Below are positions 10,305-18,960 of a stretch of 64,000 nucleotides of DNA, one piece after another; the first letter of the stretch is position 1, and each line of letters starts with the position of its first letter. Location of the stretch: positions 124,001 through 188,000 of the forward strand of contig FOHD01000002.1 in assembly GCA_900111695.1 (NCBI GenBank), in the 5' to 3' direction. This stretch comes from Olsenella sp. KH3B4 (GTDB taxonomy: Bacteria; Actinomycetota; Coriobacteriia; Coriobacteriales; Atopobiaceae). The translations under genes were made by a program, and so were the position numbers. The notes under the pieces are model-generated. The model made no database searches. It was not told where the DNA came from and saw only the letters and a list, made by a program, of their open reading frames with translations.

Positions 10305-11114
10305 ATGGACGCTTTTGAACAGATGAGACTTCACGCAGAAGACTTAACCCCTACGGAACTGAAGGTCCTGAATGCCGTCATGGACAATCCTGAAGGGATC
10401 CTTCAAAGCACAACGACCATGGCAGCTCAGCAAATCGGCGTCTCGCAGAGTGCCGTGAGTCGTTTTTGTCAGAAAGTCGGCTACGACAACTTTGGTGACT
10501 TCCGGATGAACCTCATGCTCTCGCTTTCGAGTAGCACGCCCACATCAAACTCGAAAGAAGATCAAGAACCGATAGACTATCTTTGTGACATGATGAGGGC
10601 AACAAACGAAGCCCTGGACAAAGACACTGTCTCTGGACTAACGGACCGAATACTCTCATCCAAGGCCATCTATACAGCCGGAGCAGGATTGAGCTCGCCT
10701 CCTGCCCTCATGCTTTCGATGGAATTGCTTAAGTACAAAATACCCTGCTACTACATGCAAAGCGGGCAAGAGATGATTTACATGCACGTAGCAAGCCCCG
10801 ACGATTTGATTGTGATCTTCTCGTCGAAAAACGACACACAGCGTGTGCTCCTCAACGTCATTCAAGAGATGTCGCCGCAGAAACGACCCCATACCGTCAT
10901 GGTTTCCCACGCGGCAGCGCATCCCCTTCGCAAGATGGCAGATGAGTTCATTCTCCTCCCCACCTGGCAGACCGAGCGATACCCTGTATACATCGAACCC
11001 ATGACATCCATGCTTGCATTCTGCAGCATCCTTATGGTCGAAGTCTCAAAGCGGACAAAATCCGATCCAGAGATGCTTCCACCCATCGTAAACGGCAGGA
11101 GAAGACGTGCGTGA
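10305..11114 (+). CDS. RpiR/MurR-family transcriptional regulator
   Basis: This 269-residue regulator has an N-terminal helix-turn-helix of the RpiR type (TPTELKVLNAVMDNPEG, then QIGVSQSAVSRFCQKVGYDN) and a C-terminal SIS sugar-isomerase-fold domain (about residues 105-250; IYTAGAGLSSPPALML and DLIVIFSSKNDTQRVL). The domain binds phosphosugars. It is transcribed divergently from the mannose-class PTS operon, with two dyads in the shared gap, so it is the probable local regulator. I chose the ATG behind AGGAG; an upstream in-frame ATG 11 codons earlier overlaps the dyad. Confidence 0.87.
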   Translation: MDAFEQMRLHAEDLTPTELKVLNAVMDNPEGILQSTTTMAAQQIGVSQSAVSRFCQKVGYDNFGDFRMNLMLSLSSSTPTSNSKEDQEPIDYLCDMMRATNEALDKDTVSGLTDRILSSKAIYTAGAGLSSPPALMLSMELLKYKIPCYYMQSGQEMIYMHVASPDDLIVIFSSKNDTQRVLLNVIQEMSPQKRPHTVMVSHAAAHPLRKMADEFILLPTWQTERYPVYIEPMTSMLAFCSILMVEVSKRTKSDPEMLPPIVNGRRRRA

Positions 11115-11173
11115 GGGCCTCGATCATTATTCTTCTCTTGCTAGGGGCATTACGCCTACTCGTGAAACAACTC

Positions 11174-11209
11174 AGAGCGTTTCTACTGCTAGGAACGCTC
11201 TTTATTTAC
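11174..11209 (+). terminator. Rho-independent terminator after the RpiR gene
   Basis: AGAGCGTT (11174-11181) pairs with AACGCTCT (11194-11201), followed by TTATTTA. Confidence 0.75.
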
Positions 11210-11370
11210 GATAGGCTCTGCTTTTCGTACGTCTAATTCGCGGGCAGAGTTCACCTTTTTCTCATCTCTGAAACAAGAGAGTTGTTGCAGCCTGATAAAG
11301 CTCAAGATTGTGAGCCTCGACGAAGAAGATGAATCCGACGTAATTACGCATCGCAACGGGAGGATACGGC

Positions 11371-12255
11371 ATGGCCGGCGAACAGGGCAAGAAGCACCGC
11401 ATGGGACAGATGGCCAAAACCGTGCTTGCCGTCATTGGCGGCATCACCGTAGTTACCGTGCTTCTCGTGGCGGCGCTGGTGTACGAGCTTTCCTACGCCG
11501 TGAGCACCGTCGACACGTCAACCTCCCCAGACGGCAGGTACACGCTTGAGCTGCAATCTGTTGGAGAGCCCCTGTTCTTCTCCTCGGCAAACGTCCGTCT
11601 CCTCCTCAAGTTTGGCCGCTACGAGGTCTCGCGCGTGGACACGAGCATCGCAGACGACGGTGCGCGGGCACGCCCATCAAACTGGCAGGTAAGCTGGGAG
11701 GATACCGGCGCCGAGGTGCGGCTCAGGGGTTCGGAGCAAAGCGACGAGCTCGTGACCATGGGATTTGACGGAAGCGTATCCAGGGGCAGGGCGGTTGCGG
11801 ACGAGAGCCTGGGTGACCTTCCGAACGCCACGACGGATGAGACCTCCGCGCCGCAGGCGCCCACCGGGGACGACGCCATGTCCTCCGGGCTGGCGCAGGA
11901 AGAAGCCGAGGAAATCGACACCGGTTACAGGGCTGTCTACGATGCGGTGCTCAAGCCGCAGGGCTATGGCTTTCAAGTGACCAACAACGCTAAGGGAGAC
12001 GAGCAGATCATTCTCTCCAAGGACAGCGAGAAGGTCGTCCTGCTCATCTACGACCGCGAGTCTGCCAACGGCGCATGCGCGCTCTTTGCGCTAGAGAGCT
12101 GCCCCGTCGAGGACTACGGCAGCTGGTCAATCGACAACGCCTCCCTGCTCGACGAGTATGCGTACGTGCACGAGACGGGCCAGGTTATCGCGTCCGGGAA
12201 GACCTCGTGGTCTGATGCCGGCTCGCAGGAATACCGCGACGCCACCGGAGAGTAG
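11371..12255 (+). CDS. membrane-anchored hypothetical protein (DUF5412-like segment)
   Basis: This 294-residue protein has one N-terminal membrane helix (about residues 15-40) and an exported remainder. The stretch STSPDGRYTLELQSVGEPLFF and the following beta-rich part resemble DUF5412 domains as I recall them. An acidic, Ala/Pro/Thr-rich linker (about residues 140-185) precedes a second small globular region ending in SQEYRDATGE. No catalytic motif is evident. The start follows GGGAGG. It stands between the RpiR terminator and the zinc operon and is probably transcribed alone. Confidence 0.65.
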   Translation: MAGEQGKKHRMGQMAKTVLAVIGGITVVTVLLVAALVYELSYAVSTVDTSTSPDGRYTLELQSVGEPLFFSSANVRLLLKFGRYEVSRVDTSIADDGARARPSNWQVSWEDTGAEVRLRGSEQSDELVTMGFDGSVSRGRAVADESLGDLPNATTDETSAPQAPTGDDAMSSGLAQEEAEEIDTGYRAVYDAVLKPQGYGFQVTNNAKGDEQIILSKDSEKVVLLIYDRESANGACALFALESCPVEDYGSWSIDNASLLDEYAYVHETGQVIASGKTSWSDAGSQEYRDATGE

Positions 12256-12297
12256 CGGACTGGGACTTGACGGACTGGACTCCTCCTTGTACCTTAG

Positions 12298-12324
12298 AAT
12301 TGAAATTGGTTCTCAATTTCAATT
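12298..12324. promoter_or_regulatory. Fur/Zur-type palindromic box
   Basis: An 11-bp perfect inverted repeat AATTGAAATTG / CAATTTCAATT is separated by 5 bases, AT-rich against GC-rich surroundings, 53 bases before the Fur-family start. The symmetry and location suit a metalloregulator operator controlling the whole fur-znu operon. Confidence 0.75.
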
Positions 12325-12376
12325 TATATTGTTAACCGCCACCGACTGCGGCGGCGCCTCGGAACAGGAGACACGC

Positions 12377-12802
12377 GTGGCAACCAGGGGCACCTACAAC
12401 ACGCGCCAGCGCCAGGCCGTCCTCGACTACCTCGCCGCACACACCGACCGCTACGTAAGCGTCGACGGGGCCTTCGATATGCTGAGATCCCAGGGAGTCG
12501 AGATTGGCCGTTCGACCATATACCGAACCCTTGAGACACTCGTCGGCGAGGGGATGGCGACAAAAATCGTTGCCCCTCACGGAGAAGTCGCCCTCTATCG
12601 CCTGGTAAACCAGGGCGAAGAGGACGCAGGTCAGCTGGTGTGCGTAGAGTGCGGCCACGTCTCAACCATTGACTGCGATGCCTTCCAGGAGTTCTCCCAC
12701 CATGTGAGCACGGTACACGGCTTTACCATCGACCTCTCTCGGACCGTGCTCTACGGACGCTGCCCCCTCTGCGCAAAAAAACAGGTCGTAACCCATGCGT
12801 GA
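12377..12802 (+). CDS. zur: Fur-family metalloregulator, probably zinc-responsive
   Basis: This 141-residue repressor has the N-terminal winged helix typical of Fur (TRQRQAVLDYLAAHTDRYVS, IGRSTIYRTLETLVGEG) and a dimerisation domain with the structural zinc pairs CVECGH and CPLCAKK. It heads an operon with a zinc-type ABC importer, which makes a Zur role the best inference; Fur or Mur is less likely. The start is a GTG behind CAGGAG. A 27-bp palindrome lies upstream, consistent with autoregulation. The next gene starts inside its last codons. Confidence 0.85.
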   Translation: MATRGTYNTRQRQAVLDYLAAHTDRYVSVDGAFDMLRSQGVEIGRSTIYRTLETLVGEGMATKIVAPHGEVALYRLVNQGEEDAGQLVCVECGHVSTIDCDAFQEFSHHVSTVHGFTIDLSRTVLYGRCPLCAKKQVVTHA

Positions 12803-13139
12803 GTCTTTCCTCGGCAGTGAGGCTATCCACGGCAACGCCCATCGTACGGTCGCCATCCGCACATTCGCGCTCGCACTCGCAGTCCTTCTCGCTGTGGGCA
12901 CGTTCCTCTCGGCGGAAGCGCTTGGCAAAGAAGTGCACCACCGGTGTACGGGCGAGGACTGCCCGATTTGCCAGCTCATGGCTGGTGCCGCCAGAGTGGT
13001 TGGCCGCAGCGCCACACCGGTGCCCCAGCCGCCACGCGTCCCCTCTGCGCGCCTGGTCCTTTCGCATCCCACGTCTCTTGTCGGCGTTGTCCTTGTCGTA
13101 CTCTCCCCCGTCCTCCTGGGGGTCCGACTCGACATCTGA
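12795..13139 (+). CDS. small membrane protein with His/Cys metal-binding-like motif
   Basis: This 114-residue protein overlaps the end of the regulator gene by 8 bases. It has two hydrophobic segments (about residues 20-42 and 92-112) and between them a short exported or loop region with VHHRCTGEDCPICQLM, giving two His and three Cys in 15 residues. The position inside a zinc-uptake operon suggests metal handling or assisting the transporter. I do not recognise a named family; similar short HxC...CPxC membrane proteins sit beside znu genes in Gram-positive anaerobes as I recall. Confidence 0.7.
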   Translation: MRESFLGSEAIHGNAHRTVAIRTFALALAVLLAVGTFLSAEALGKEVHHRCTGEDCPICQLMAGAARVVGRSATPVPQPPRVPSARLVLSHPTSLVGVVLVVLSPVLLGVRLDI

Positions 13140-13204
13140 TGGGTGCGGACTGCCTCATAACGCAATTCGCAACTGCCATCAGCCATGAGACTGGAGACAT
13201 CCGA

Positions 13205-14179
13205 ATGAACAACCGCATAAGCTCACGCCTCAACCCAACGATGGGTCGGCGTACCCTTCTCGGCCTTCTCGCCATCTCGACCGGGACGGCCCTTGTGGGC
13301 TGCTCGAACGCCGGCAACGGCACCTCGGCGCAGGAAGGCGACAAGGACACCGACGCACTCTCAATCTGCGCGAGCTTCTATCCCATGTACGACTTCGCGA
13401 GCAAGGTTGCCGGTGACCGGGCAACCGTCACCTGCCTTGTGCCCGCCGGGACCGAGCCGCACGATTGGGAGCCCTCGGCTGCGGACATCCGCACCATCAT
13501 CGACTGCGACATGCTCGTCTACAACGGCGCAGGCATGGAGCACTGGGTCTCTGACGTAGCGGACGGCCTCTCGGACGAGAAGCCCGTCTTCGTATGCGCA
13601 AGCGACGGCCTCGACCTGCGCGAGCTGCCCGAAAGCGAGGCGGAGGAGAGCGACTCCGGCACCGATCCGCACGTCTGGCTCTCTCCGAGAACCGCCAAGC
13701 ACGAGTTTGAGACCATCCGCGACGCCCTCGTGGCGCTCGACCCCAGCGGACGCGAGACGTATGACGCGAACTACGAACGGTGGGCGACAGAGTTCGAGGA
13801 TCTCGACGCCGAGTTTGCGGACGGTCTCTCGAACCTCTCGAACAGGGACCTCGTGGTATCTCACGAGGCGTTTGGCTACCTCTGCGACGCCTACGGCCTC
13901 ACGCAGCTCGCGATTGCAGGCATCGACGCCGAGGGCGAGCCAAACGCCCAGCAGATGGCAGATATCGCCCAGTTCGTACGCGAGAACAACGTAAAGACGA
14001 TCTTCTCCGAGGAGCTTGTAAGTCCAAAGGTCGCGCAGGCCATCGCCAGCGAGACCGGCGCCACGGTCAAGGTGCTCAACCCGCTCGAGGGCCTCTCCGA
14101 CGAGGAGCTAGCCAACGGTGAGGACTACTTCTCCGTCATGCGCGAAAACCTCGCGGCGCTGAGGGAGGCGCTGGCATGA
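13205..14179 (+). CDS. znuA: zinc/manganese ABC transporter substrate-binding lipoprotein
   Basis: This 324-residue cluster-A-I metal-binding protein (SBP_bac_9 fold) has an N-terminal lipoprotein signal with Arg-Arg, a hydrophobic stretch and the lipobox ALVGC. The mature protein starts near Cys-28. It contains SFYPMYDFASKVAGD, PAGTEPHDWEPSAADI (first His ligand), GTDPHVWLSPRT (second His), VVSHEAFGYL (third His) and FSEELVSPKVA (acidic ligand). A short acidic rather than His-rich loop is present. It captures metal outside the cell for ZnuB/ZnuC. Its stop overlaps the next start (ATGA). Confidence 0.9.
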   Translation: MNNRISSRLNPTMGRRTLLGLLAISTGTALVGCSNAGNGTSAQEGDKDTDALSICASFYPMYDFASKVAGDRATVTCLVPAGTEPHDWEPSAADIRTIIDCDMLVYNGAGMEHWVSDVADGLSDEKPVFVCASDGLDLRELPESEAEESDSGTDPHVWLSPRTAKHEFETIRDALVALDPSGRETYDANYERWATEFEDLDAEFADGLSNLSNRDLVVSHEAFGYLCDAYGLTQLAIAGIDAEGEPNAQQMADIAQFVRENNVKTIFSEELVSPKVAQAIASETGATVKVLNPLEGLSDEELANGEDYFSVMRENLAALREALA

Positions 14180-14883
14180 CGGCCGTGGCGTCCCAGGTGC
14201 CCGAGCCACGCGTGCCTCCGGTGGAGCTCTTGGGCGTGCGCTTCTCCTACGGCCGCGAAGAGGTTCTCCGCGGGGTGGACCTGTCGCTTGGGCCAGGCGA
14301 GGTCTGCTCCCTTATGGGCGATAACGGGGCGGGAAAGTCGACCATAGCCCGTCTCGCCATTGGGGAGCTGAGGCCCACGGCGGGCGTCGTCCGCCTCTTT
14401 GGCGAGAGCCCCTCGAGCTTTGGCAGGTGGGACCTTGTGGGATACCTCCCCCAGCTTCCCCCGGAGGCCGTGTCGCGCTTCCCGGCCACGGCACTCGAGC
14501 TTGTCAGTGCCTTCCAGGGCGCAGGCGCGAGGCGGCGCCGGTCGTCACGCACGCAGCGCCGCGAGTGGAGCCTGCATGCCCTTGAGCGGGTGGGAATGGC
14601 CGGACACGCCGCACGGATGATACGGGAGCTCTCGGGCGGCCAGCTCCAGCGCGTCCGCCTTGCCTGCGCCCTGGCTAACGGTCCAAGGCTTCTCGTCCTC
14701 GACGAACCCACGACGGGACTCGATCGAGAGAGCCGCGAGGAGCTCTGCGCACTGGTTGCTGCCGCGCACTCGAGCAGCGGGCTGGCAGTGCTTCTCGTCA
14801 CGCATGACCAGGAGGTCATTGGGGGCCTCGGGGGAAGCGTCCTTGTTGTCGAGAACGGTCTGGTTTCGAGAAGGGAGAGCTAG
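14176..14883 (+). CDS. znuC: zinc/manganese ABC transporter ATPase
   Basis: This 235-residue ABC ATPase has Walker A GDNGAGKST (about residues 49-57), a Q-loop at YLPQLPPE, signature ELSGGQLQRVRLA and Walker B LLVLDEPTTGLD, with the switch His in VTHDQE. It overlaps znuA by four bases and is followed three bases later by znuB, forming one transcript. An Arg-rich insert (about residues 113-125) is unusual for the family but lies in the variable helical domain. Confidence 0.9.
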   Translation: MTAVASQVPEPRVPPVELLGVRFSYGREEVLRGVDLSLGPGEVCSLMGDNGAGKSTIARLAIGELRPTAGVVRLFGESPSSFGRWDLVGYLPQLPPEAVSRFPATALELVSAFQGAGARRRRSSRTQRREWSLHALERVGMAGHAARMIRELSGGQLQRVRLACALANGPRLLVLDEPTTGLDRESREELCALVAAAHSSSGLAVLLVTHDQEVIGGLGGSVLVVENGLVSRRES

Positions 14884-14886
14884 GCG

Positions 14887-15684
14887 ATGCTCGAATATGC
14901 GTTCATGCAGCGCGGGCTTCTCGCTGGCCTGCTCTTGGGCGTCGTGATCCCCCTCGTAGGCATGACCGTCGTGCAGCGGAGGCTCTCGATGATTGGCGAC
15001 GCTCTCTCGCACGCATCGCTCGCAGGCGTCGCCGCGGGCCTCGTAGGCGGGGCGAGCCCCATAGCCGGGGCGATCGTGGCGTGTCTTGTGGGCGCCCTCT
15101 GCATAGAGGGCACGCGGCGGGCCCTGAGAGGCCAGGCGGAGCTGGCCGTGGCCGTCATCCTGGCTGTGGGTGTGGGCACCGCAGGCGTGCTCTCGGGCTT
15201 TATTTCCAACGCCTCGAGCCTTAACAGCTACCTCTTTGGCAGCATTCTCACCATGTCGAACAACGAGGTGGTCACTATCGTTGCGGTATGCGTCGTGGCC
15301 GCAGTAGCCTGCGCTGCCTTGAGAAGAAGCTTATTTCTCATGTCCTTCGACGAGCGGCAGGCACGCACCGCGGGGGTTGCCGTCGAGGCAGTTAACCTTG
15401 CGTTCATGGTAGTGGTCGCCCTTGTGGTGGCCGTGGCGTCACGCACCGTGGGCTCGCTCATCGTCTCATCGATGATGGTTGTCCCCGTTGCCTGCGGGCT
15501 GCAAGTGGCGCATAGCTGGCGGCAGGCATGCGCCCTCTCGAGCCTTGCGGGCGTGGCGTCTACGGCGCTCGGCCTTGTCGCCTCCTATTATCTGGGACTT
15601 AGGCCGGGCGGCACGATAGTCCTGGTGGCCATTGGTCTCTTATTGCTGATGTTTGTCGTTAGACGGCTGTCAAGAGGGGCATAA
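14887..15684 (+). CDS. znuB: zinc/manganese ABC transporter permease
   Basis: This 265-residue ABC-3 family permease has about eight membrane segments. The family motif RRLSMIGDALSHASLAGVA is at about residues 36-54, and the later DERQARTAGVAVEAVNLAF region contacts the ATPase. It completes the zur, small membrane protein, znuA, znuC, znuB operon. Fe/Mn specificity cannot be excluded from the permease alone. Confidence 0.9.
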   Translation: MLEYAFMQRGLLAGLLLGVVIPLVGMTVVQRRLSMIGDALSHASLAGVAAGLVGGASPIAGAIVACLVGALCIEGTRRALRGQAELAVAVILAVGVGTAGVLSGFISNASSLNSYLFGSILTMSNNEVVTIVAVCVVAAVACAALRRSLFLMSFDERQARTAGVAVEAVNLAFMVVVALVVAVASRTVGSLIVSSMMVVPVACGLQVAHSWRQACALSSLAGVASTALGLVASYYLGLRPGGTIVLVAIGLLLLMFVVRRLSRGA

Positions 15685-15690
15685 GACAAC

Positions 15691-15730
15691 GCTGCTGGGA
15701 GGCCGCCGCGTTTGGAGACCTGCCAGCAGC
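15691..15730. terminator. hairpin between convergent znuB and LysR genes
   Basis: GCTGCTGG (15691-15698) pairs with CCAGCAGC (15723-15730). It lies between convergent genes and may serve both; there is no strong T tract. Confidence 0.45.
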
Positions 15731-15736
15731 AGCTTC

Positions 15737-16594
15737 TCACAGGTACTCGAGGAAGCGGCGCGCGGCTCGAGGCAGCGCGCCGTCGCGGTACACCACGCGA
15801 ATGTCCCGGTATGTGGCCGGATCGAGCGGCTTGACCGCAATGGCGTAGGGGTTCCTCCGCAGGATGAGCGCCGGAAGGATCGAGAGCCCCAGGCCACTTT
15901 CGACCATCGACATGATGGCGTAGTCATCCCAGGTGGAGAAGCGCGCGTTGGGCGAGAGGCCCGCACGCTCGAAGATGGGGGTTATCTCGTCGTCTTGACC
16001 GCGCTCTAGCACGATGAACGGTTCCTCGCAAAGCGCCGAGACGGGCACGGCCGCCTCGTCCGCCAGACGATGCCCAGCTGGGAGCACGGCCATGAGCTCG
16101 TCTCGCTCCACCACGCGCTCGGCAAGGCCGGAGTAGCGCGGCGCCCGCGGCAGAAAACCAAAGTCCACGCGGCCAGACGCCACCCACCCGTCAATCTCGG
16201 TGTAGTCGCCCATGAGCAGCTCGTACTCGATGGCCGGGTAGTCCTTCTGGAAACGGCCAATGACCTTGGGCAGGATATGCGTGGCCACAGACGAGAAGGT
16301 CCCTATGCGGATGCTGCCCGCGGCAAGCCCGTTGAGGTCATCTATCTGCGACTCCAGGCGACGATAATCGTCGCACACGCCCTCCACGAAGGGCAGCACC
16401 GCGCGCCCCTCACTGGTGAGCGTCACTCCCGCTCGGCTGCGCTCGAGAAGCGTCATGCCCCAATCGCGCTCGAGGTCGGCGATCATGCGGCTCACGCCGG
16501 ACTGCGTGTAGGAGAGCGAACGCGCTGCCCGCGTGAAGCTGCCCGTACGCACGGTCTCGACAAACGCTTGGTACTTCTGGATGTTTGCGTCCAT
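15737..16594 (-). CDS. LysR-family transcriptional regulator
   Basis: This 285-residue regulator has the LysR N-terminal winged helix (YQAFVETVRTGSFTRAARSL, QSGVSRMIADLERDWGMTLLERS) and a two-lobed periplasmic-binding-like effector domain (about residues 90-280; GSIRIGTFSSVATHILP). It is divergent from an EamA transporter, the usual arrangement for a LysR protein and its target. The effector is not predictable. Confidence 0.88.
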   Translation of the reverse strand: MDANIQKYQAFVETVRTGSFTRAARSLSYTQSGVSRMIADLERDWGMTLLERSRAGVTLTSEGRAVLPFVEGVCDDYRRLESQIDDLNGLAAGSIRIGTFSSVATHILPKVIGRFQKDYPAIEYELLMGDYTEIDGWVASGRVDFGFLPRAPRYSGLAERVVERDELMAVLPAGHRLADEAAVPVSALCEEPFIVLERGQDDEITPIFERAGLSPNARFSTWDDYAIMSMVESGLGLSILPALILRRNPYAIAVKPLDPATYRDIRVVYRDGALPRAARRFLEYL

Positions 16595-16748
16595 GGGACC
16601 CCTTCTTCGAGCGCAGCGCTACCGTTGCCGACGGCCTTGGCAATTTCATAACAAATCGTCATGTATTACATGATAAACATTCGCTTTTCTCAGCATACAC
16701 ACTCTGCGAAAGTGTTTGAGGAAATTAGGGTGCCGTGGGAGGTCATGC

Positions 16749-17672
16749 ATGTCGCGCGCGTCGAGAAAGTACCTGCTGTCACTGCTCGTCTTTGGCTCGA
16801 ACGGCATCATCGCTAGCCAGATCTCGCTTCCCAGCTGGCAGATTGTCCTGCTCCGCACCCTTCTTGGGGGCACGCTGCTCGCACTTATCGTGCTAGGTGC
16901 CCGCAAGCGCCCGGCTTTTCTCGACCATCCGCGCGACGCCGCCTTTCTTGCTGCGTCCGGCGCCGCCCTGGGCGTGGGCTGGATCTTCCTCTTTGAGGCA
17001 TACCGACTCATTGGCGTGGGCATTGCGTCGCTCGCCTACTACTGCGGGCCAGTCATCGTGATGGCGCTCTCGCCCGTCCTCTTCCACGAGCGACTCACCC
17101 CCGCCAAGCTCCTAGGGTTCGCGGCCGTGATCTGCGGGGCGTTTCTCGTGGTTGCTCAGGGACAGGGCGCGGCGCTCTCGCCGTGGGGCCTTGCGTGTGG
17201 CGGCATGTCTGCCGTGATGTACGCGGTGATGGTCATCTGCAGCAAGCGCGCGTCCAACGCCGTGGCGGGCATCGAGGCATCGGCCATCCAGCTGGTGGCG
17301 AGCTTTGCCGCCGTTGCCGTGTTTGCGCTTGTCGCCCACGGCTCCGAGCTGGCCGTGCCCTTCTCGGCAAACTGGCCCGCCATTCTCTGCCTGGGCCTCG
17401 TGAACACCGGTTTTGGCTGCTACCTGTACTTCTCCGCCATGGGGCAACTGCCCGTGCAGCGTGTCTCGGTCTGGGGCTACCTCGAGCCGCTCTCTGCCGT
17501 GATCTTCTCGGCACTCATCCTGGGCGAGGCGCTCACGCCCGCAAACGTCGCGGGCACGGTACTTATCCTGGGCGGTGCGATCTTCTGCGAGGCCGCCGGC
17601 AAGCGCCATGGTGCCACGGAGACCAGCCACCGCCTTGCAAGCGCTCGCTCCGCCGGCAATCTCGCCGCGTAG
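16749..17672 (+). CDS. EamA/DMT-family transporter
   Basis: This 307-residue membrane protein has ten predicted helices arranged as two EamA repeats (about residues 5-125 and 145-285). Typical pieces are FGSNGIIASQI near the start and WGYLEPLSAVIFSALILGEAL near the end. It probably exports or imports a small metabolite such as an amino acid or nucleotide precursor. It is divergent from the LysR regulator, which is its likely controller. The start ATG follows GGGAGG at six bases. Confidence 0.85.
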   Translation: MSRASRKYLLSLLVFGSNGIIASQISLPSWQIVLLRTLLGGTLLALIVLGARKRPAFLDHPRDAAFLAASGAALGVGWIFLFEAYRLIGVGIASLAYYCGPVIVMALSPVLFHERLTPAKLLGFAAVICGAFLVVAQGQGAALSPWGLACGGMSAVMYAVMVICSKRASNAVAGIEASAIQLVASFAAVAVFALVAHGSELAVPFSANWPAILCLGLVNTGFGCYLYFSAMGQLPVQRVSVWGYLEPLSAVIFSALILGEALTPANVAGTVLILGGAIFCEAAGKRHGATETSHRLASARSAGNLAA

Positions 17673-17715
17673 AAGCCGCTGGAGAAGTGCCCATACCCCC
17701 CTCTCGCGGACGCTC

Positions 17716-17731
17716 GCCCCTCCTTCGGGGC
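17716..17731 (+). terminator. short GC hairpin after the EamA gene
   Basis: GCCCC-tccttc-GGGGC, about 45 bases after the stop. No T tract follows, so termination is tentative. Confidence 0.4.
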
Positions 17732-17765
17732 ACCGGCATCTGCCTCGTTGCCATTTAACGATGAT

Positions 17766-17837
17766 GTGGGGCCGTTCCCGCCTGTGGGGCCGTTCTCGCC
17801 TGTGGGGCCGTTCTCGACTGTGGGGCCGTTCTCGCCC
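17766..17837. repeat. four tandem copies of an 18-bp unit
   Basis: Units of GTGGGGCCGTTCTCGCCT start at 17766, 17784, 17802 and 17820, with one or two mismatches each. The surrounding gap (17673-18146) holds this array, a second direct repeat at 17911-17984 and no gene that I can support. Confidence 0.9.
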
Positions 17838-17910
17838 ACAATTATTGAACGATATTCCTGCTTATTTTTTCATCAACTGCGGAAACTATCTCTTGACAAG
17901 AATTTTCGCG

Positions 17911-17984
17911 CAATAATTTCGATTGCTCGCCGGGCTTGCGTGGTGCACGACGCTCAATAATTTCGATTGCTCGCCGGGCTTGCG
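17911..17984. repeat. 30-bp direct repeat, two copies 44 bp apart
   Basis: An identical 30-base segment beginning CAATAATTTCGATTGCTCGC occurs at 17911-17940 and 17955-17984. It lies in an intergenic stretch between the EamA gene and a small membrane protein. Confidence 0.85.
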
Positions 17985-18146
17985 GGGTGCTCGCCAAACC
18001 TGAGGGGCGCATGACCAGGTCGGCAATCACCCGCACCTTGGGCTCCGTGGGAATCCCAAGAGAACTTGAAAGGGCAAGGCAGCTGAAAGCAAAGTTGTCG
18101 CATACTTGCATGCAAGCGAACAGGTTATAGAGATGAGGACGTCACG

Positions 18147-18398
18147 ATGGGGCTTGAGACAAAAGGTCAGATGCATGCTGACCAGGGCAAGGGCGCAGCG
18201 CCGGCCCCTGCGCCAACGCACAAGCCGTCGCGTCTCGCCCACCTGGTAGCAAACCTTGGACGCATCGATGGTCGCACCCTTGCCTACGTGCTGCTCATCA
18301 TCGTGGCCTGTGCCTTGGCCATAGTTGCCATCTCCGCGATGGCACAGATGCTTATCTCGTCGCCCTCTGCAGCAAGCTCAATCGCCAGACCCCGCTAG
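18147..18398 (+). CDS. small single-helix membrane protein, hypothetical
   Basis: This 83-residue product has a basic, Ala/Pro-rich N-terminal half and one strong membrane helix (about residues 46-68). GAGG lies 8 bases before the ATG. I do not recognise it. It faces a second small membrane protein across a 28-base gap; both may belong to a cell-envelope setting with the deacetylase next door. Confidence 0.5.
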   Translation: MGLETKGQMHADQGKGAAPAPAPTHKPSRLAHLVANLGRIDGRTLAYVLLIIVACALAIVAISAMAQMLISSPSAASSIARPR

Positions 18399-18426
18399 TC
18401 GAGCAGTACTTCCGGCAAGCGCCCGG

Positions 18427-18786
18427 CTACCCAAGCACCCCCGCAACAACAAGCACGACAACAAGCACAGCCGCGGCCACTGCGACAACTGCCACAACCC
18501 GCAGCGTGTCACGCCGCGCCTGCTCGCGGCGACGGTGCGCATACACCAGCGCCTCGGCATCGCGCGCGTCGGCCGCGCCGTAATTACCCGTCCCATACGT
18601 AGAAGCAGCTGGAACGCGCCGCGCAGGAGCGGCCCCACGCACCGCAGGTGCAGCGGGCGATGCGCTCGGCGCGCGCCTTCTCCCATCGCGACCTGCCGTG
18701 TTGCCGTCATGCCGCGACGCAGTTGGAGGCACGCGCACGGCTCCGGAGGCCGCGCGCGTACCCTTAGATTTGCCAAACAATGCCAT
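18427..18786 (-). CDS. small C-terminally anchored membrane protein, hypothetical
   Basis: This 119-residue protein has a low-complexity, Ala/Arg/Pro-rich cytoplasmic part and one C-terminal membrane helix (about residues 96-118). It has a GGAGG ribosome site. There is no recognisable domain. It is downstream of, and in the same direction as, the polysaccharide deacetylase and may be co-transcribed across a 174-base gap. Confidence 0.6.
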   Translation of the reverse strand: MALFGKSKGTRAASGAVRVPPTASRHDGNTAGRDGRRRAPSASPAAPAVRGAAPARRVPAASTYGTGNYGAADARDAEALVYAHRRREQARRDTLRVVAVVAVAAAVLVVVLVVAGVLG

Positions 18787-18960
18787 GAGACCTCCGCCCC
18801 CATTGGGGCAGCTGGCCCCTTACGATACGACGCGCCGAGAAAGACGCGCCGCCTGCACTTCGATGATACCGACACGCGCCAACAAGGCAACCCGACGCCA
18901 CGTAAGCTCCGGCACACTGACACGCAGCTTGAAGCGCCTACGAACAAGCGAGCCAGCGCC

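Noticed and set aside
17766..17984. small CRISPR or attachment site in the repeat-bearing gap
   Set aside because: The 18-bp units are contiguous, the 30-mer occurs only twice, and there is no integrase or tRNA nearby.
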